Of a stretch of DNA of 36,821 nt, positions 1 to 8,293 are shown piece by piece. Each line of letters begins with the position of its first letter. Within the stretch, counting starts at the first letter, position 1. Source of the DNA: Chloroflexota bacterium (lineage in GTDB: Bacteria > Chloroflexota > UBA6077 > CF-72). Location: positions 1 through 36,821 of the forward strand of contig VBGG01000516.1 of NCBI GenBank assembly GCA_005883405.1. Direction: 5' to 3'. The position numbers were made by a program, and so were the translations under genes. Below the pieces are notes generated by a model. That model ran no database searches. It saw only the letters and a list, made by a program, of their open reading frames with translations, and was not told the origin of the DNA.

Positions 1-127
1 CCACGCCGATGATCGGCGCGTTCAACTGCCCGCGGCGAACCATCGCCTGCAGGGCGGGGAAGATCTGTTTGTAGGCGAGGTCGCCGCTGGCGCCAAAGAA
101 CACCAGCGCGTCTGAGGTATCGGCCAC
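1..127 (-). CDS. zwf: Glucose-6-phosphate 1-dehydrogenase, N-terminal part
   Basis: Only the first 42 codons lie in the window; the gene runs off the left edge. The product starts at a GTG (127-125) and carries the Rossmann nucleotide-binding motif FGASGDLA near residues 9-16, followed by KQIFPALQAM. This pattern is typical of the G6PDH N-terminus, where GASGDL(A/T) contacts NADP. The enzyme oxidises glucose 6-phosphate to 6-phosphogluconolactone at entry to the oxidative pentose phosphate pathway. An in-frame stop at 139-137 limits the start to this GTG or an upstream CTG. It fits the neighbouring GH65 phosphorylase and beta-phosphoglucomutase, which would supply glucose 6-phosphate, although a plus-strand gene lies between them. 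Identification rests on one strong motif in a short piece. Confidence 0.82.
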   Translation of the reverse strand, partial: MADTSDALVFFGASGDLAYKQIFPALQAMVRRGQLNAPIIGV

Positions 128-200
128 CGGTCTCAGTCAACCCGCTGCCGGCAAGTTCTTCAAGTCTGGCACGCGTCCTGCCGGTCACTTCGGGTAACGC

Positions 201-208
201 AAGGAGGT
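201..208 (+). promoter_or_regulatory. Strong Shine-Dalgarno for the DUF3303-like gene
   Basis: AAGGAGGT lies 5 bases before the ATG at 214. It is a near-perfect anti-16S match and fixes that start. Confidence 0.7.
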
Positions 209-213
209 CAGAG

Positions 214-510
214 ATGCTCTGGTACTGTCGGTTTTCCTGGCACTCGGGCACCACCGCCAATGAGGTGCGCCGGCGCGTTGTTCAGCAGCACGAGGCTGGT
301 ACAAACCACCCCGAGCAGATCCGCGGCTGGTACAACCTCGCAGGCGGCGGCGCGGGCTTCCTGATGATCGAGACACGGGATCCGCGCGAGCTGAACGAGA
401 TCATCGAACCGTATATGGATTTGATGAGCTTCGACGTGCACGCTTGCTACGAGCTGCCGTATCAGGAGACGGTCCGCGCCTTCCAGCAGAAGCTGACCGC
501 GAGGGTCTAG
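214..510 (+). CDS. DUF3303-like small protein
   Basis: A 98-residue soluble protein opening with MLWYCRFSWHSG and containing IRGWYNLAGGGAGFLMIE, then a pattern of a single small alpha/beta (ferredoxin-like) domain ending in a helix. Short cytosolic proteins of this build with a W-Y-x-x-x-GGGAGF core are grouped in DUF3303, whose function is not established. The strong ribosome-binding site and ATG make translation likely. It stands alone on the plus strand between minus-strand zwf and the zinc-ribbon gene, with which it converges 27 bases away. Family assignment is from memory of the pattern; the biochemical role is unknown. Confidence 0.72.
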   Translation: MLWYCRFSWHSGTTANEVRRRVVQQHEAGTNHPEQIRGWYNLAGGGAGFLMIETRDPRELNEIIEPYMDLMSFDVHACYELPYQETVRAFQQKLTARV

Positions 511-537
511 AAGCCGGGCCGGGCGTCGCGCGCCTTG

Positions 538-942
538 TCAGTCCTGTTCGTCGGCAGGCGGGGGGACGATTCCCTGGGTGAGCAGAGTCGGCAACGGAAC
601 GCCCTCGTTGAAGTAGGCTGCCGCGGTCGCGTCGCGGACGCGGCGCAGGCGCGCGATCTCCCCGGCGCTAAAGCCGACCTGACTCAGGCGCGCTTCATCC
701 GCGCCCGGCCAGGGCGGGGTGAGCTTCTCGGTCAAACCCTCGACGCTCTCGAGGAGTCGCCTGACCTGCAACGTCCGCTTCTGGCGGGCGTGGGGGTTCG
801 GCCAGGCGGACTGCACGTACACCGTGCCCGTGAGGCTCACCGTCCAGCGCCAGTCGCAATCGGCGCAGACGAAGTACGGACCCTCGCGTTCGTCTCGTGT
901 TCTGGCGCAGCGGGGGCAGGCGGACGTCACGGCGGCGGCCAA
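538..942 (-). CDS. Zinc-ribbon hypothetical protein
   Basis: A 134-residue protein with a four-cysteine zinc ribbon at its N-terminus: C9-x2-C12 and C26-x2-C29, separated by a charged stretch. A tryptophan-rich segment (DWRW) follows, then a helical C-terminal half with basic and acidic heptads. No enzymatic motif is visible. It lies 54 bases downstream of the GH65 phosphorylase on the same strand, so it may be the last gene of that operon. The plus strand is also open here, but the paired CxxC motifs and operon position favour this frame. Function unknown; nucleic-acid or protein binding is the usual role of such ribbons. Confidence 0.6.
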   Translation of the reverse strand: MAAAVTSACPRCARTRDEREGPYFVCADCDWRWTVSLTGTVYVQSAWPNPHARQKRTLQVRRLLESVEGLTEKLTPPWPGADEARLSQVGFSAGEIARLRRVRDATAAAYFNEGVPLPTLLTQGIVPPPADEQD

Positions 943-996
943 TATCGCAGACGATCGCGAGTCTGTCCAGCCCCGACGTCGGAAATCGACCGCCTC

Positions 997-3375
997 TCAA
1001 CCGGGTTGTTCGGAGCCGTTTCTGAAGCGTCTGGGCGCGGGTTCGCGGCCCGGCGGTTGGCTCGGCCGCGGGCGGGCGGGAGCAGGCGGAATTGGCCAGC
1101 TCACTGGGCGGGCCGCGGTGAGCGTGAAGGGCAGTCCGTGATGGCTGGTCTCCATTGGTTCGCCATCGCGCAGCTCGTACACCGCGCTCGCGTGGGTGGT
1201 GGTTATCCGCAAGCGCCGCTTCCGATAGAGGAGGTTGAACACCAGGCGGTCGATCCCGGCGGGCAGTCGCGGCGCGAAGCACAGGCTGTCACCCCGAGGT
1301 CGCAGCCCGCCGAAGCCGGCCACCAGCGCGATCCAGGCCCCCGCTAGCGCCGCGATATGCACGCCGTCGCGGGTATTGTGCTCCAGATCGTGGAGGTCCA
1401 GCAGCGCGCTTTCGCCGAGATAATCGTACGCGAGATCGGTCTGGCCCACCTCCGCGGCGATCACCGCCTGCGTACCCGCCGAAAGCGATGAGTCGCGCAC
1501 GGTGATCCGTTCGTAATAGTCGAAGTTGCGCGCCTTCTGCTCGTCGGTAAAGACGTCCGTGCGGAGCAGCATCGCGTGTACCAGATCAGGCTGTTTGACC
1601 ACCTGCTTGCGATAGAGATCGAAATAGTGGTAGTGCAGCAACAGCGGGTAGTGATCGGGCGGAGTAGCGGCAAAGTCCCACACTTCGTGCTCGGTGAACC
1701 CCTCCGACTGCGGGTGCACGCCCAGGCGCTCGTCATACGGAATGAACATCGCTTCCGCCGCCAATCGCCAGGCGCTTGGCTCGTCCGCGGCAACCCCAAG
1801 CTCAGCCGCCCGCTCCGGGTGTCGCGCGCAAGCATCGGCGGCCGTGCGCAGGTTCTGTTCGGCCATCAGGTTGGTGAATACGTTGTTGTCGGCCAGGGCG
1901 CTGTACTCGTCGGGACCAGTGACCCCGTCAATGCGGAACCTGCCCTGGGTGTCGGTGTAGCCAAGCGAGCGCCATAACCTGGCCGTGTGCACGAGCAGGT
2001 CCAGCCCCGTTTCCCGCTCGAAGTCGTCGTCGTCGGTGGCGTGGACGTAGCGCACGACGGCGTCGGCAATGTCAGCATTGATGTGGAAGGCAGCGGTGCC
2101 CGCGGGCCAGTAGCCGCAGCACTCGTGGCCGTCGATGGTCCGCCAGGGGAAAGCAGCGCCCTCCAGTCCGAGAACTCGCGCTCGTTCGAGCGCGATCGGC
2201 AGCGTCGAGTGTCGCCAGCGCAAGGCGGACGCCGCCGCGGCCGGCATGGTGCGGGTCAGAAGCGGCAGCACGAACGCCTCGGTGTCCCAGAACGCATGGC
2301 CGTCGTAGCCCGGGCCGGTCAGGCCCTTGGCCGGAATCGGCCGGTCCTCTCCGCGCGCCGCCGCCTGGAGGATGTGAAACAGCCCGAAGCGAACGGCCTG
2401 CTGGACCTCGTCGTCGCCGCGAAGCTCCACATCCGCTCCCTCCCAGAACTCGTCCAGGTAGGCCCGCTGCTCGGCTAACAGGCCGTCCCAGCCCGTCTTG
2501 CAGGCGGCCTTCAACGCCGCGAGCACCTGATCGCTCAGCGCCTGACGCGATCTGTGGCGCGACCAGCCATACGCCAGAAACTTGACAATCCGCAGGCGCT
2601 GGCCGGCCGCGAGGCGGGTGGTCACCGTCACCCGCCCCGTATCAGGTGCCGACTCGCAATCGGCCTCCGTTCCCGGCGGACCTTCGATCACGTGGTCCAT
2701 AGCGGCCGCCACGCCCAGGCCACTATTCTTTGTGCGATGCACCAGCTTGGCTCTCAGGTCGCGACAGCTGAATTCCTCCGACAGCAGCGGCGCCTCCATG
2801 GCTGCCGTGCCGCGCGGATCGGTCGTAAATGGCGGAGCTGGCAGCGGCTCGTTCGCGATCAGCTCCGATTGCACGACGATGCGCGCCGCGTTGCCGACCG
2901 GTTCCACTTCGTAACTGATCGCCGCGACCGAGCGTTGTGTGAATGACACCAGCCGCACGGACGTCACGCGCACCATCTGGCCGGCCGGTGAAGTCCACTC
3001 CGCTCGCCGCTCCAGCGTACCCGCGCGCAGGTCGAGGATCCGTTCATGCCCCGTCAGCCGGCCGTACCGAATGTCGAATGGCTCATCATCCACCAGCAAG
3101 CGGATGAGCTTGCCATTGGTGACGTTGATCACCGTCTGGCCGGACTCCGGGTACCCGTATCCGGGCTCGACGTACGCCAGTGGCCGCAGGTCGTAGACCG
3201 AATTCAAGTACGTGCCCGGCATGCCGCTGGGCTCGCCTTCGTCCAGGTTGCCGCGCAGACCGATGTGGCCGTTGGCCAGGGCAAAGATCGACTCCGTCTG
3301 CGCCAGCACATCCAGGTCCAGCGCGTCCTCGCGTATTCGCCAGGACTCGACCGCAAACGCGGGATGACGGATCAT
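997..3375 (-). CDS. GH65 family disaccharide phosphorylase (maltose/trehalose/kojibiose type)
   Basis: The 792-residue product has the normal length and order of a GH65 inverting phosphorylase: an N-terminal beta-sandwich (about 1-270, with FALANGHIGLRGN near 31-43), a linker, an (alpha/alpha)6 barrel (about 320-690) and a small C-terminal sheet. The barrel has HAFWDTEAF (360-368) and GVTGPDEY (484-491); Glu490 matches the family's general acid. Such enzymes cleave an alpha-linked glucose disaccharide with phosphate, giving beta-glucose 1-phosphate and glucose in the cytosol. Which disaccharide is used cannot be read from sequence by eye. Its start overlaps the stop of the upstream HAD gene by 4 bases (ATGA), so the two are translationally coupled and the product is probably passed to beta-phosphoglucomutase. 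Confidence 0.93.
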   Translation of the reverse strand: MIRHPAFAVESWRIREDALDLDVLAQTESIFALANGHIGLRGNLDEGEPSGMPGTYLNSVYDLRPLAYVEPGYGYPESGQTVINVTNGKLIRLLVDDEPFDIRYGRLTGHERILDLRAGTLERRAEWTSPAGQMVRVTSVRLVSFTQRSVAAISYEVEPVGNAARIVVQSELIANEPLPAPPFTTDPRGTAAMEAPLLSEEFSCRDLRAKLVHRTKNSGLGVAAAMDHVIEGPPGTEADCESAPDTGRVTVTTRLAAGQRLRIVKFLAYGWSRHRSRQALSDQVLAALKAACKTGWDGLLAEQRAYLDEFWEGADVELRGDDEVQQAVRFGLFHILQAAARGEDRPIPAKGLTGPGYDGHAFWDTEAFVLPLLTRTMPAAAASALRWRHSTLPIALERARVLGLEGAAFPWRTIDGHECCGYWPAGTAAFHINADIADAVVRYVHATDDDDFERETGLDLLVHTARLWRSLGYTDTQGRFRIDGVTGPDEYSALADNNVFTNLMAEQNLRTAADACARHPERAAELGVAADEPSAWRLAAEAMFIPYDERLGVHPQSEGFTEHEVWDFAATPPDHYPLLLHYHYFDLYRKQVVKQPDLVHAMLLRTDVFTDEQKARNFDYYERITVRDSSLSAGTQAVIAAEVGQTDLAYDYLGESALLDLHDLEHNTRDGVHIAALAGAWIALVAGFGGLRPRGDSLCFAPRLPAGIDRLVFNLLYRKRRLRITTTHASAVYELRDGEPMETSHHGLPFTLTAARPVSWPIPPAPARPRPSQPPGREPAPRRFRNGSEQPG

Positions 3376-4115
3376 ACGCGATCGAGCAGCTCGGCCAGAT
3401 CGCCGACGACAATGTCCGCTCCGCGCTCGAGGAGCGCCTCTCGCTGACCAACGCGGTCCACGCCGACGACGAAACCGAAATTCCCCCCTCGACCGGCTTC
3501 CACTCCAGCCAGTGCGTCTTCGAACACGGCCGCCTCCGACGGCGCGACATTCAGCCGACGCGCCGCGGCGAGATACGTGTCGGGCGCCGGCTTGCCCTTC
3601 AGCCGCTCTTGCTCGGCGACGACCCCGTCAATGCAGACGTCGAACTCATCGGCGATGCCGGCGGCCTTCAGTACCTCGTGGGTGTTAGCGCTGGCGGACA
3701 CCACCGCACGGCGCAGACCCGCCTCGCGGACCGCGCGCAGGTAGCGCAGTGATCCGGGGTAAACCTTCACACCGCCGGTGCGCAACCGCTCCAGCAGGAT
3801 CGCATTCTTGCGGTTGGACAGCGCGTGGATCGTCTCCACTTCGGGCGGATCGTCTGGTTCGCCTTCGGGAAGCGTGATGCCTCGTGACTGCAAGAAGGTC
3901 CGCGTGCCGTCGGCTCGGGCTCGGCCGTCCACATATAAGTCGTAATCACGCACTGGGTCGAACGGCGCGAAGGGTGTGCCCGTGCGCTTTGCCCATACAG
4001 CGAGAAAGGCGTCGAACGTGTCCTTCCACGCCGCCGCGTGGACCGTGGCTGTCTCGGTGAGTACACCGTCGAGGTCGAAAAGACAGGCGCCAATACCCTC
4101 TGGCAAACCGAGCAC
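3372..4115 (-). CDS. pgmB: Beta-phosphoglucomutase-type HAD hydrolase
   Basis: A 247-residue HAD-superfamily protein. Motif I is DLDGVLTE (14-21; Asp14 nucleophile, Asp16 general acid/base, as in phosphomutases). A helical cap follows; motif II is the Ser in VVSASANTHE, motif III is the Lys in KGKPAPDTY and motif IV is FEDALAGVEAGR. The DLDGV(L/I)T signature and KPAPD are typical of beta-phosphoglucomutase and close relatives. It would convert beta-glucose 1-phosphate to glucose 6-phosphate. The start is GTG at 4115. The ATGA overlap with the GH65 phosphorylase is the classic pairing for this enzyme and is the main argument for mutase rather than phosphatase activity. Confidence 0.9.
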   Translation of the reverse strand: MLGLPEGIGACLFDLDGVLTETATVHAAAWKDTFDAFLAVWAKRTGTPFAPFDPVRDYDLYVDGRARADGTRTFLQSRGITLPEGEPDDPPEVETIHALSNRKNAILLERLRTGGVKVYPGSLRYLRAVREAGLRRAVVSASANTHEVLKAAGIADEFDVCIDGVVAEQERLKGKPAPDTYLAAARRLNVAPSEAAVFEDALAGVEAGRGGNFGFVVGVDRVGQREALLERGADIVVGDLAELLDRV

Positions 4116-4186
4116 ATGCCGAGTCTACGACTCCGACTTACCGTGGCAATTTCGCTGCCAACATTGGGTGTCTGGGCGGCGGAATA

Positions 4187-5191
4187 ATGGGCTTGCCAAT
4201 GCACGCCGAGCCCGCTGCAGGTCAGGCTGAGGTGCCGAGTCGCATCGTCGTCCTCGGTGGGCTGAACGCGGATCTCGTCGTCGCCGTGCCGCGCCTGCCG
4301 CGACCCGCCGAAACGATCATGGGCGAGCGCCTGCGCACGTTTGCTGGCGGCAAGGGCGCCAATCAAGCGGTCGCCGCGGCGCGACTCGGCGGCGCCGTCA
4401 GCATGGTGGGCCGCGTCGGCCAGGACGCGTTCGGCGACATGCTGCTGGAGTCGCTCGTTGGCGACGGGATCGACACCACCGCCATCGGCCGCGACGCCGA
4501 GGAGCCGACCGGCGCGGCGCTGATCTTCGTCGAAGAAGGCGGCCAGAACATGATCGCCGTCGCCCCGGGCGCCAACGCAAAGGTCGGCCGACAGGAGGTC
4601 GATCGCCTGGCCACCTTGCTCGATGCAGCCAGCGTCCTGCTTGTCCAGCTCGAGGTCCCACTGATGGCGGTGGAGGCGGCCGTTCAGGCCGCCCGCCAGG
4701 CTGGCGCACGTGTCATCCTGAACGCCGCGCCGGCGATCTCGAAGCTGCCTGACGCGCTGCTGCAAGCGGTGGACGTGCTGGTGGTCAACGAGGTGGAGGC
4801 GTCGAGCCTCTTCGGGCGTCCCGTCGAAAGCCAGGACGAGGCCGCGGCCGCCGGGCGGGCCGCGCTGGAGAACGGCGTCGGGGCAGCCATCGTGACGCTC
4901 GGCGCCGCGGGTTCGGTCGTGGTCGATCGCAGCGGGGCGTCGCCGATCGCCGCTTATCCAGTGGTCGCGGTCGATGCGACCGCGGCGGGCGATGCGTTCG
5001 TGGGTGCGCTCGGCGTGGCGCTCGGGCGCGGCGCGGATCTGCGGTCCGCGGCGCGTCTGGGAGCAGCCGCGGGCGCCGCGGCGGCGTCTCGCCCAGGTGC
5101 CCAGAGCTCCTTGCCGCGCCATAATGAGATAGAGGAATCTCTCGAGCGCGCAAAGCCCCAGCAAGCGGGACCTAAGTCTGACGCTGGCTAG
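4187..5191 (+). CDS. rbsK: Ribokinase-like PfkB family sugar kinase
   Basis: A PfkB-fold kinase with both family signatures. AGGKGANQA (about 53-61) binds the sugar, and DATAAGDAF (263-271) carries the anion hole and the catalytic base Asp269. LGGLNAD near residue 23 starts the first strand, and the usual N-E-x-E metal site is NEVEA near 201-205. These features fit ribokinase or a near relative phosphorylating a furanose or other sugar with ATP. About 18 residues precede the expected start of the fold, so ATG 4199 or GTG 4232 may be the true start. It is divergent from pgmB across about 70 bases. No ribose transporter or repressor is adjacent, so the substrate is unassigned and the symbol is tentative. 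Confidence 0.88.
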   Translation: MGLPMHAEPAAGQAEVPSRIVVLGGLNADLVVAVPRLPRPAETIMGERLRTFAGGKGANQAVAAARLGGAVSMVGRVGQDAFGDMLLESLVGDGIDTTAIGRDAEEPTGAALIFVEEGGQNMIAVAPGANAKVGRQEVDRLATLLDAASVLLVQLEVPLMAVEAAVQAARQAGARVILNAAPAISKLPDALLQAVDVLVVNEVEASSLFGRPVESQDEAAAAGRAALENGVGAAIVTLGAAGSVVVDRSGASPIAAYPVVAVDATAAGDAFVGALGVALGRGADLRSAARLGAAAGAAAASRPGAQSSLPRHNEIEESLERAKPQQAGPKSDAG

Positions 5192-5241
5192 GCCCACCGC
5201 CCCTGGGGATAGCGTGCGCCCAAAAGTAAAATCGCGTTCGC

Positions 5242-6675
5242 ATGACTGTTGCAACCGCCGCAATTCGAGCCGTACACTGGGACGGCACGGCCATCCTGGC
5301 CAGGTTCCGTGTTGCGCCGCGGTGGTCGTTGGCGCGACAGTATCTGGTCGCCAGCTTGCTCGTGGTGCTCACCGGTGTCGTGATCACCGGCGCCTGGATT
5401 GGCCACCAGATCGAAGCGAGTGTGCTCGACCGCACCGCCGGGATCTCCGCGCTCTACATCGATAGTGTGGTCAGCCCGAATCTGCAGAGCCTCGCCCAGG
5501 GCGATCGCTGGCTCCCGCAGAGTGACACTGCCGCGCTCGACCACCTGTACTCCGAAACGGGCCTGGGCCAGGGCGTCGTGCTCTTCAAGATCTGGTCGCT
5601 CGACGGACGGGTCCTGTACTCCCCAGATGTCGCGGTCGTCGGCCGACAGTTCCCGCTGGACACTGGCCTGACGCAGGCGATGCACGGCGAGGTGGCCGCC
5701 GACATCAGCAGCCTGGACGAGCCGGAAAATACGTACGAGCGTGCGCGCTTCAGCCGCCTGGTGGAGGTATATGCGCCAGTTCGTTCGGTCAGCGACGGTC
5801 GCGTCATCGCCGTCAACGAGTTCTACCTGCGGCCCGACGCGCTCGATGCCGACATTCGCGAGGCCCAGCTTCGCTCGTGGGCAGTCGTCGGCGGTATCGG
5901 GCTGTTCACCTACCTCATCCTGTCGGGCATCGTGAAGCGCGGCAGCGACACGATTCGCCGACAGCAAACCGAGCTGCAGCGCCGCCTGGACCAGAACGTG
6001 CGGTTGCACGAGCGCGTGCGTCAGGCCGCGGGTCGGACCACGGCCTTGAACGAACAGGCACTCCGCCGCATCAACGCCGACTTGCACGATGGGCCTGGAC
6101 AGGCGCTGGCACTGGCATTGCTGCGGCTGGACGCGCTCCAGGCGCCGTGCGAAAGCGACGACGGCACGCAAACTCGCGACGACTTCGCGACGGTCCAATC
6201 GGCAGTACGTGACGCGCTCAGTGATGTTCGGGCGATCTCGGCCGGCTTGCGGCTGCCCGAGCTCGGGGCGATGTCCGTGGCCGAAGTCGCGGTGCGAGCG
6301 ATCGACGATCATCAACGCCGCAGTGGCGTGACGGTCGGCCGCCGGCTCGAGGGGCTACCCGAGCACGCGCCCCTGCCGATCAAGATCGCGGTGGTGCGGA
6401 CCTTGCAGGAAGCGCTGTCGAATGCGACGCGACACGGCGAGGGTCGGGGCATCCAGGTGTCTATGCAACGCGAGGCGGACGCCCTGCGCCTTTCGGTCGA
6501 GGATCATGGCCCCGGTTTCGACCCCCAAGCCGCCGACCGCTCTGGACACCTTGGACTGGCAGGCATGCGTGAGCGCGCCGAAGTGCTGGGCGGATCGTTC
6601 GAGGTAGTGTCGGCGCCAGGCGCCGGCACCGCCGTGATGGTGCGGCTTCCGTTGACCGCGCGGGTCGTCGTATGA
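5242..6675 (+). CDS. NarL-type sensor histidine kinase
   Basis: A 477-residue membrane kinase. Two hydrophobic segments (about 34-54 and 213-231) flank a roughly 155-residue extracytoplasmic sensor domain. A coiled-coil linker (235-265) follows, then a HisKA_3 dimerisation motif INADLHDGPGQ with His282 as phospho-acceptor. The HATPase_c domain has LQEALSNATRHG (N box), EDHGPGFD (G1) and GHLGLAGMRERAEVLGG (G2). This is the arrangement of NarX/DesK-type kinases that phosphorylate LuxR-type regulators. The stop overlaps the regulator start by 4 bases. The periplasmic domain resembles no ligand class I can name. Its convergent position with livKHM suggests, but does not show, a link to amino-acid sensing. 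Confidence 0.93.
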   Translation: MTVATAAIRAVHWDGTAILARFRVAPRWSLARQYLVASLLVVLTGVVITGAWIGHQIEASVLDRTAGISALYIDSVVSPNLQSLAQGDRWLPQSDTAALDHLYSETGLGQGVVLFKIWSLDGRVLYSPDVAVVGRQFPLDTGLTQAMHGEVAADISSLDEPENTYERARFSRLVEVYAPVRSVSDGRVIAVNEFYLRPDALDADIREAQLRSWAVVGGIGLFTYLILSGIVKRGSDTIRRQQTELQRRLDQNVRLHERVRQAAGRTTALNEQALRRINADLHDGPGQALALALLRLDALQAPCESDDGTQTRDDFATVQSAVRDALSDVRAISAGLRLPELGAMSVAEVAVRAIDDHQRRSGVTVGRRLEGLPEHAPLPIKIAVVRTLQEALSNATRHGEGRGIQVSMQREADALRLSVEDHGPGFDPQAADRSGHLGLAGMRERAEVLGGSFEVVSAPGAGTAVMVRLPLTARVVV

Positions 6676-7328
6676 GCGAAGCGATTCGGGTAGTCGTCGC
6701 CGACGATCATCCGCTGTTTCGCGAGGGCGTAATCAACTCGCTCCGCTCGATGCCCGACATCGTCGTCGTCGCCCAGGCGTCAGATGCTGACGAGGCGGTG
6801 CGTCTGGTGCGAGAGGAGCTGCCGGATCTGGCCCTGCTCGACGTGACCATGCCCGGCGGAGGCATCGAAGCCGCCCGCAAGATCGCCGCGGCATGCCCGG
6901 CGACGCGTATCGTCATGCTCACGGTCTCGGAGGACGAGGACGATCTGCTGGCAGCCATGAAAGCGGGCGCCTCGGGGTACGTGCTCAAGGGCGTCTCCGC
7001 GCGTGAGCTGGCGGGTGTGGTTCGCTCGGTCAGCGCGGGCGAGGTCTACGTGGCTCCGTCATTGGCGTTCGGGCTTCTGCGCGAGATGTCGAAGCCGCGC
7101 GCGAGCGACCCGCTGGCCGAGCTGAGCGGTCGTGAGCGCCAGGTGCTCGAGCTGGTGGCCAACGGCCTCAGCAACCAGGAGATCGGCTTCAAACTCGGCC
7201 TGGCGGAGAAGACGATCAAGCACTACATGACCAACATCCTGACCAAGCTGCAGGTGCGCAGCCGCGTCGAGGCAGCCTTGCTTGCCGCCCGCGTCGGCCT
7301 CGGCCAGCCCGGCGGCGGGGCCCGCTAG
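6672..7328 (+). CDS. NarL/LuxR-family response regulator
   Basis: A 218-residue regulator with an N-terminal receiver: acidic pocket DD at 11-12, phospho-acceptor Asp57 in LALLDVTMPG, and the conserved Lys in YVLKGVSA. The C-terminal LuxR-type helix-turn-helix is at about 150-205 (LSGRERQVLELVANGLSNQEIGFKLGLAEKTIK in part, ending LQVRSRVEAAL). It is the cognate partner of the upstream kinase, with an ATGA overlap. Targets cannot be determined from the window. The gene ends in a 4-base convergent overlap with livM, so there is no room for a separate terminator between them. Confidence 0.95.
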   Translation: MSEAIRVVVADDHPLFREGVINSLRSMPDIVVVAQASDADEAVRLVREELPDLALLDVTMPGGGIEAARKIAAACPATRIVMLTVSEDEDDLLAAMKAGASGYVLKGVSARELAGVVRSVSAGEVYVAPSLAFGLLREMSKPRASDPLAELSGRERQVLELVANGLSNQEIGFKLGLAEKTIKHYMTNILTKLQVRSRVEAALLAARVGLGQPGGGAR

Positions 7329-8293
7329 ACTTCGCTCCCCCAGGATCGCCGTCCTCTGAGCCGCCGCCAGGCGTCGATCAGACCACCCGGCAGCAGCAGC
7401 ACGATCAGGATGAACAGCACACCGAAGATGATCTGGTGAAACTGGGTGAATGAGATGGCCAGCCCTTCGCGCACGAGGATGTAGAACAGCGCGCCGAGGA
7501 AGGGCCCGAGGGTGGTGCCAACACCGCCGATGAACGTGATCAGCAGCGCGTCGAACGTCCAGCTCGGCTCGAACACGAACTCGGCATAAAAGCTCGCCTG
7601 GTGCAGCGCGAACGTGCTGCCCGCCAGACCAGCCAGAAAACTGCTCGCCACCAGGGCGACGAGCTTGTGGAGGAGAGGATCGACGCCCGTTGCTCGGGCC
7701 GCCTCCTCATCCTCACGAACCGCTGACCAGCCGAGCCCGAAGCGCGACCTGATCGACACGTACGCGAAGACCATCGCCACCACCGCCAGCCCAAGCGCCA
7801 GATAGTAGTGGCTGAGCACGTCGTATTCGGCGGTGGCCTGCGCAGGCAGTGCGTTGATGTTCGGAAAGACGTTGCTCACGGCGATGCGCAGGGCCTCGGC
7901 CAGGCCGAGTGTGCCGATCGAAAAGTACGCACCTCGTAGCCGGAACGTCGGAATCCCGATCACCAGCGCAAACAGCGTGGCCGCGACGCCGCCGGCGAAA
8001 AACGCGAACGGGTACGGCCACTGTCCGAGCAGCCACAACTGCCGCGTGACCATCACCCCGATGCCGAAAAACGCCGCGTGGCCCAGGTTCACCTGGCCGG
8101 TGAAGCCTCCGAGCACGTTCCAGCTCTGCCCGATTGCCACGTACAGCAGGACCAGGAAGAGCAGGTTGAGCACGTCCTGTCGACCGATGAGCGCTGGGAC
8201 GACCAGTGCCGCGGCCAACGCGGCGAATCCGACGAGGGCCCGCAGTCCGACGGTTTGCCCGATGCGCTCAGGCGCGGCGAGCGAAAAGGCCAT
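7325..8293 (-). CDS. livM: Branched-chain amino acid ABC permease LivM-like
   Basis: A 322-residue polytopic membrane protein with about nine hydrophobic segments. The LivM family signature NVLGGFTGQVNLGHAAFFGIG is near residues 59-79 and the cytoplasmic EAA-like loop GLGWSAVREDEEAARATGVD is in the middle. It ends with the usual basic C-terminus. With LivH it forms the translocation channel of a high-affinity ABC importer for amino acids or related compounds (also amides or urea in this family). Its start lies 26 bases inside the end of livH, giving translational coupling. No LivG or LivF ATPase gene follows, so ATPases must come from elsewhere if the transporter is active. Confidence 0.93.
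   Translation of the reverse strand: MAFSLAAPERIGQTVGLRALVGFAALAAALVVPALIGRQDVLNLLFLVLLYVAIGQSWNVLGGFTGQVNLGHAAFFGIGVMVTRQLWLLGQWPYPFAFFAGGVAATLFALVIGIPTFRLRGAYFSIGTLGLAEALRIAVSNVFPNINALPAQATAEYDVLSHYYLALGLAVVAMVFAYVSIRSRFGLGWSAVREDEEAARATGVDPLLHKLVALVASSFLAGLAGSTFALHQASFYAEFVFEPSWTFDALLITFIGGVGTTLGPFLGALFYILVREGLAISFTQFHQIIFGVLFILIVLLLPGGLIDAWRRLRGRRSWGSEV

Noticed and set aside
535-1347. 270-codon plus-strand open frame over the zinc-ribbon gene and GH65 3' end
   Set aside because: The translation is arginine- and glycine-rich without motifs, and it lies opposite two minus-strand genes with clear family features.
3767-5263. 498-codon minus-strand frame opposite ribokinase and entering the pgmB gene
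   Set aside because: It is a high-GC shadow of the PfkB kinase, which has both family signatures on the plus strand; its end only re-reads pgmB in a wrong frame.
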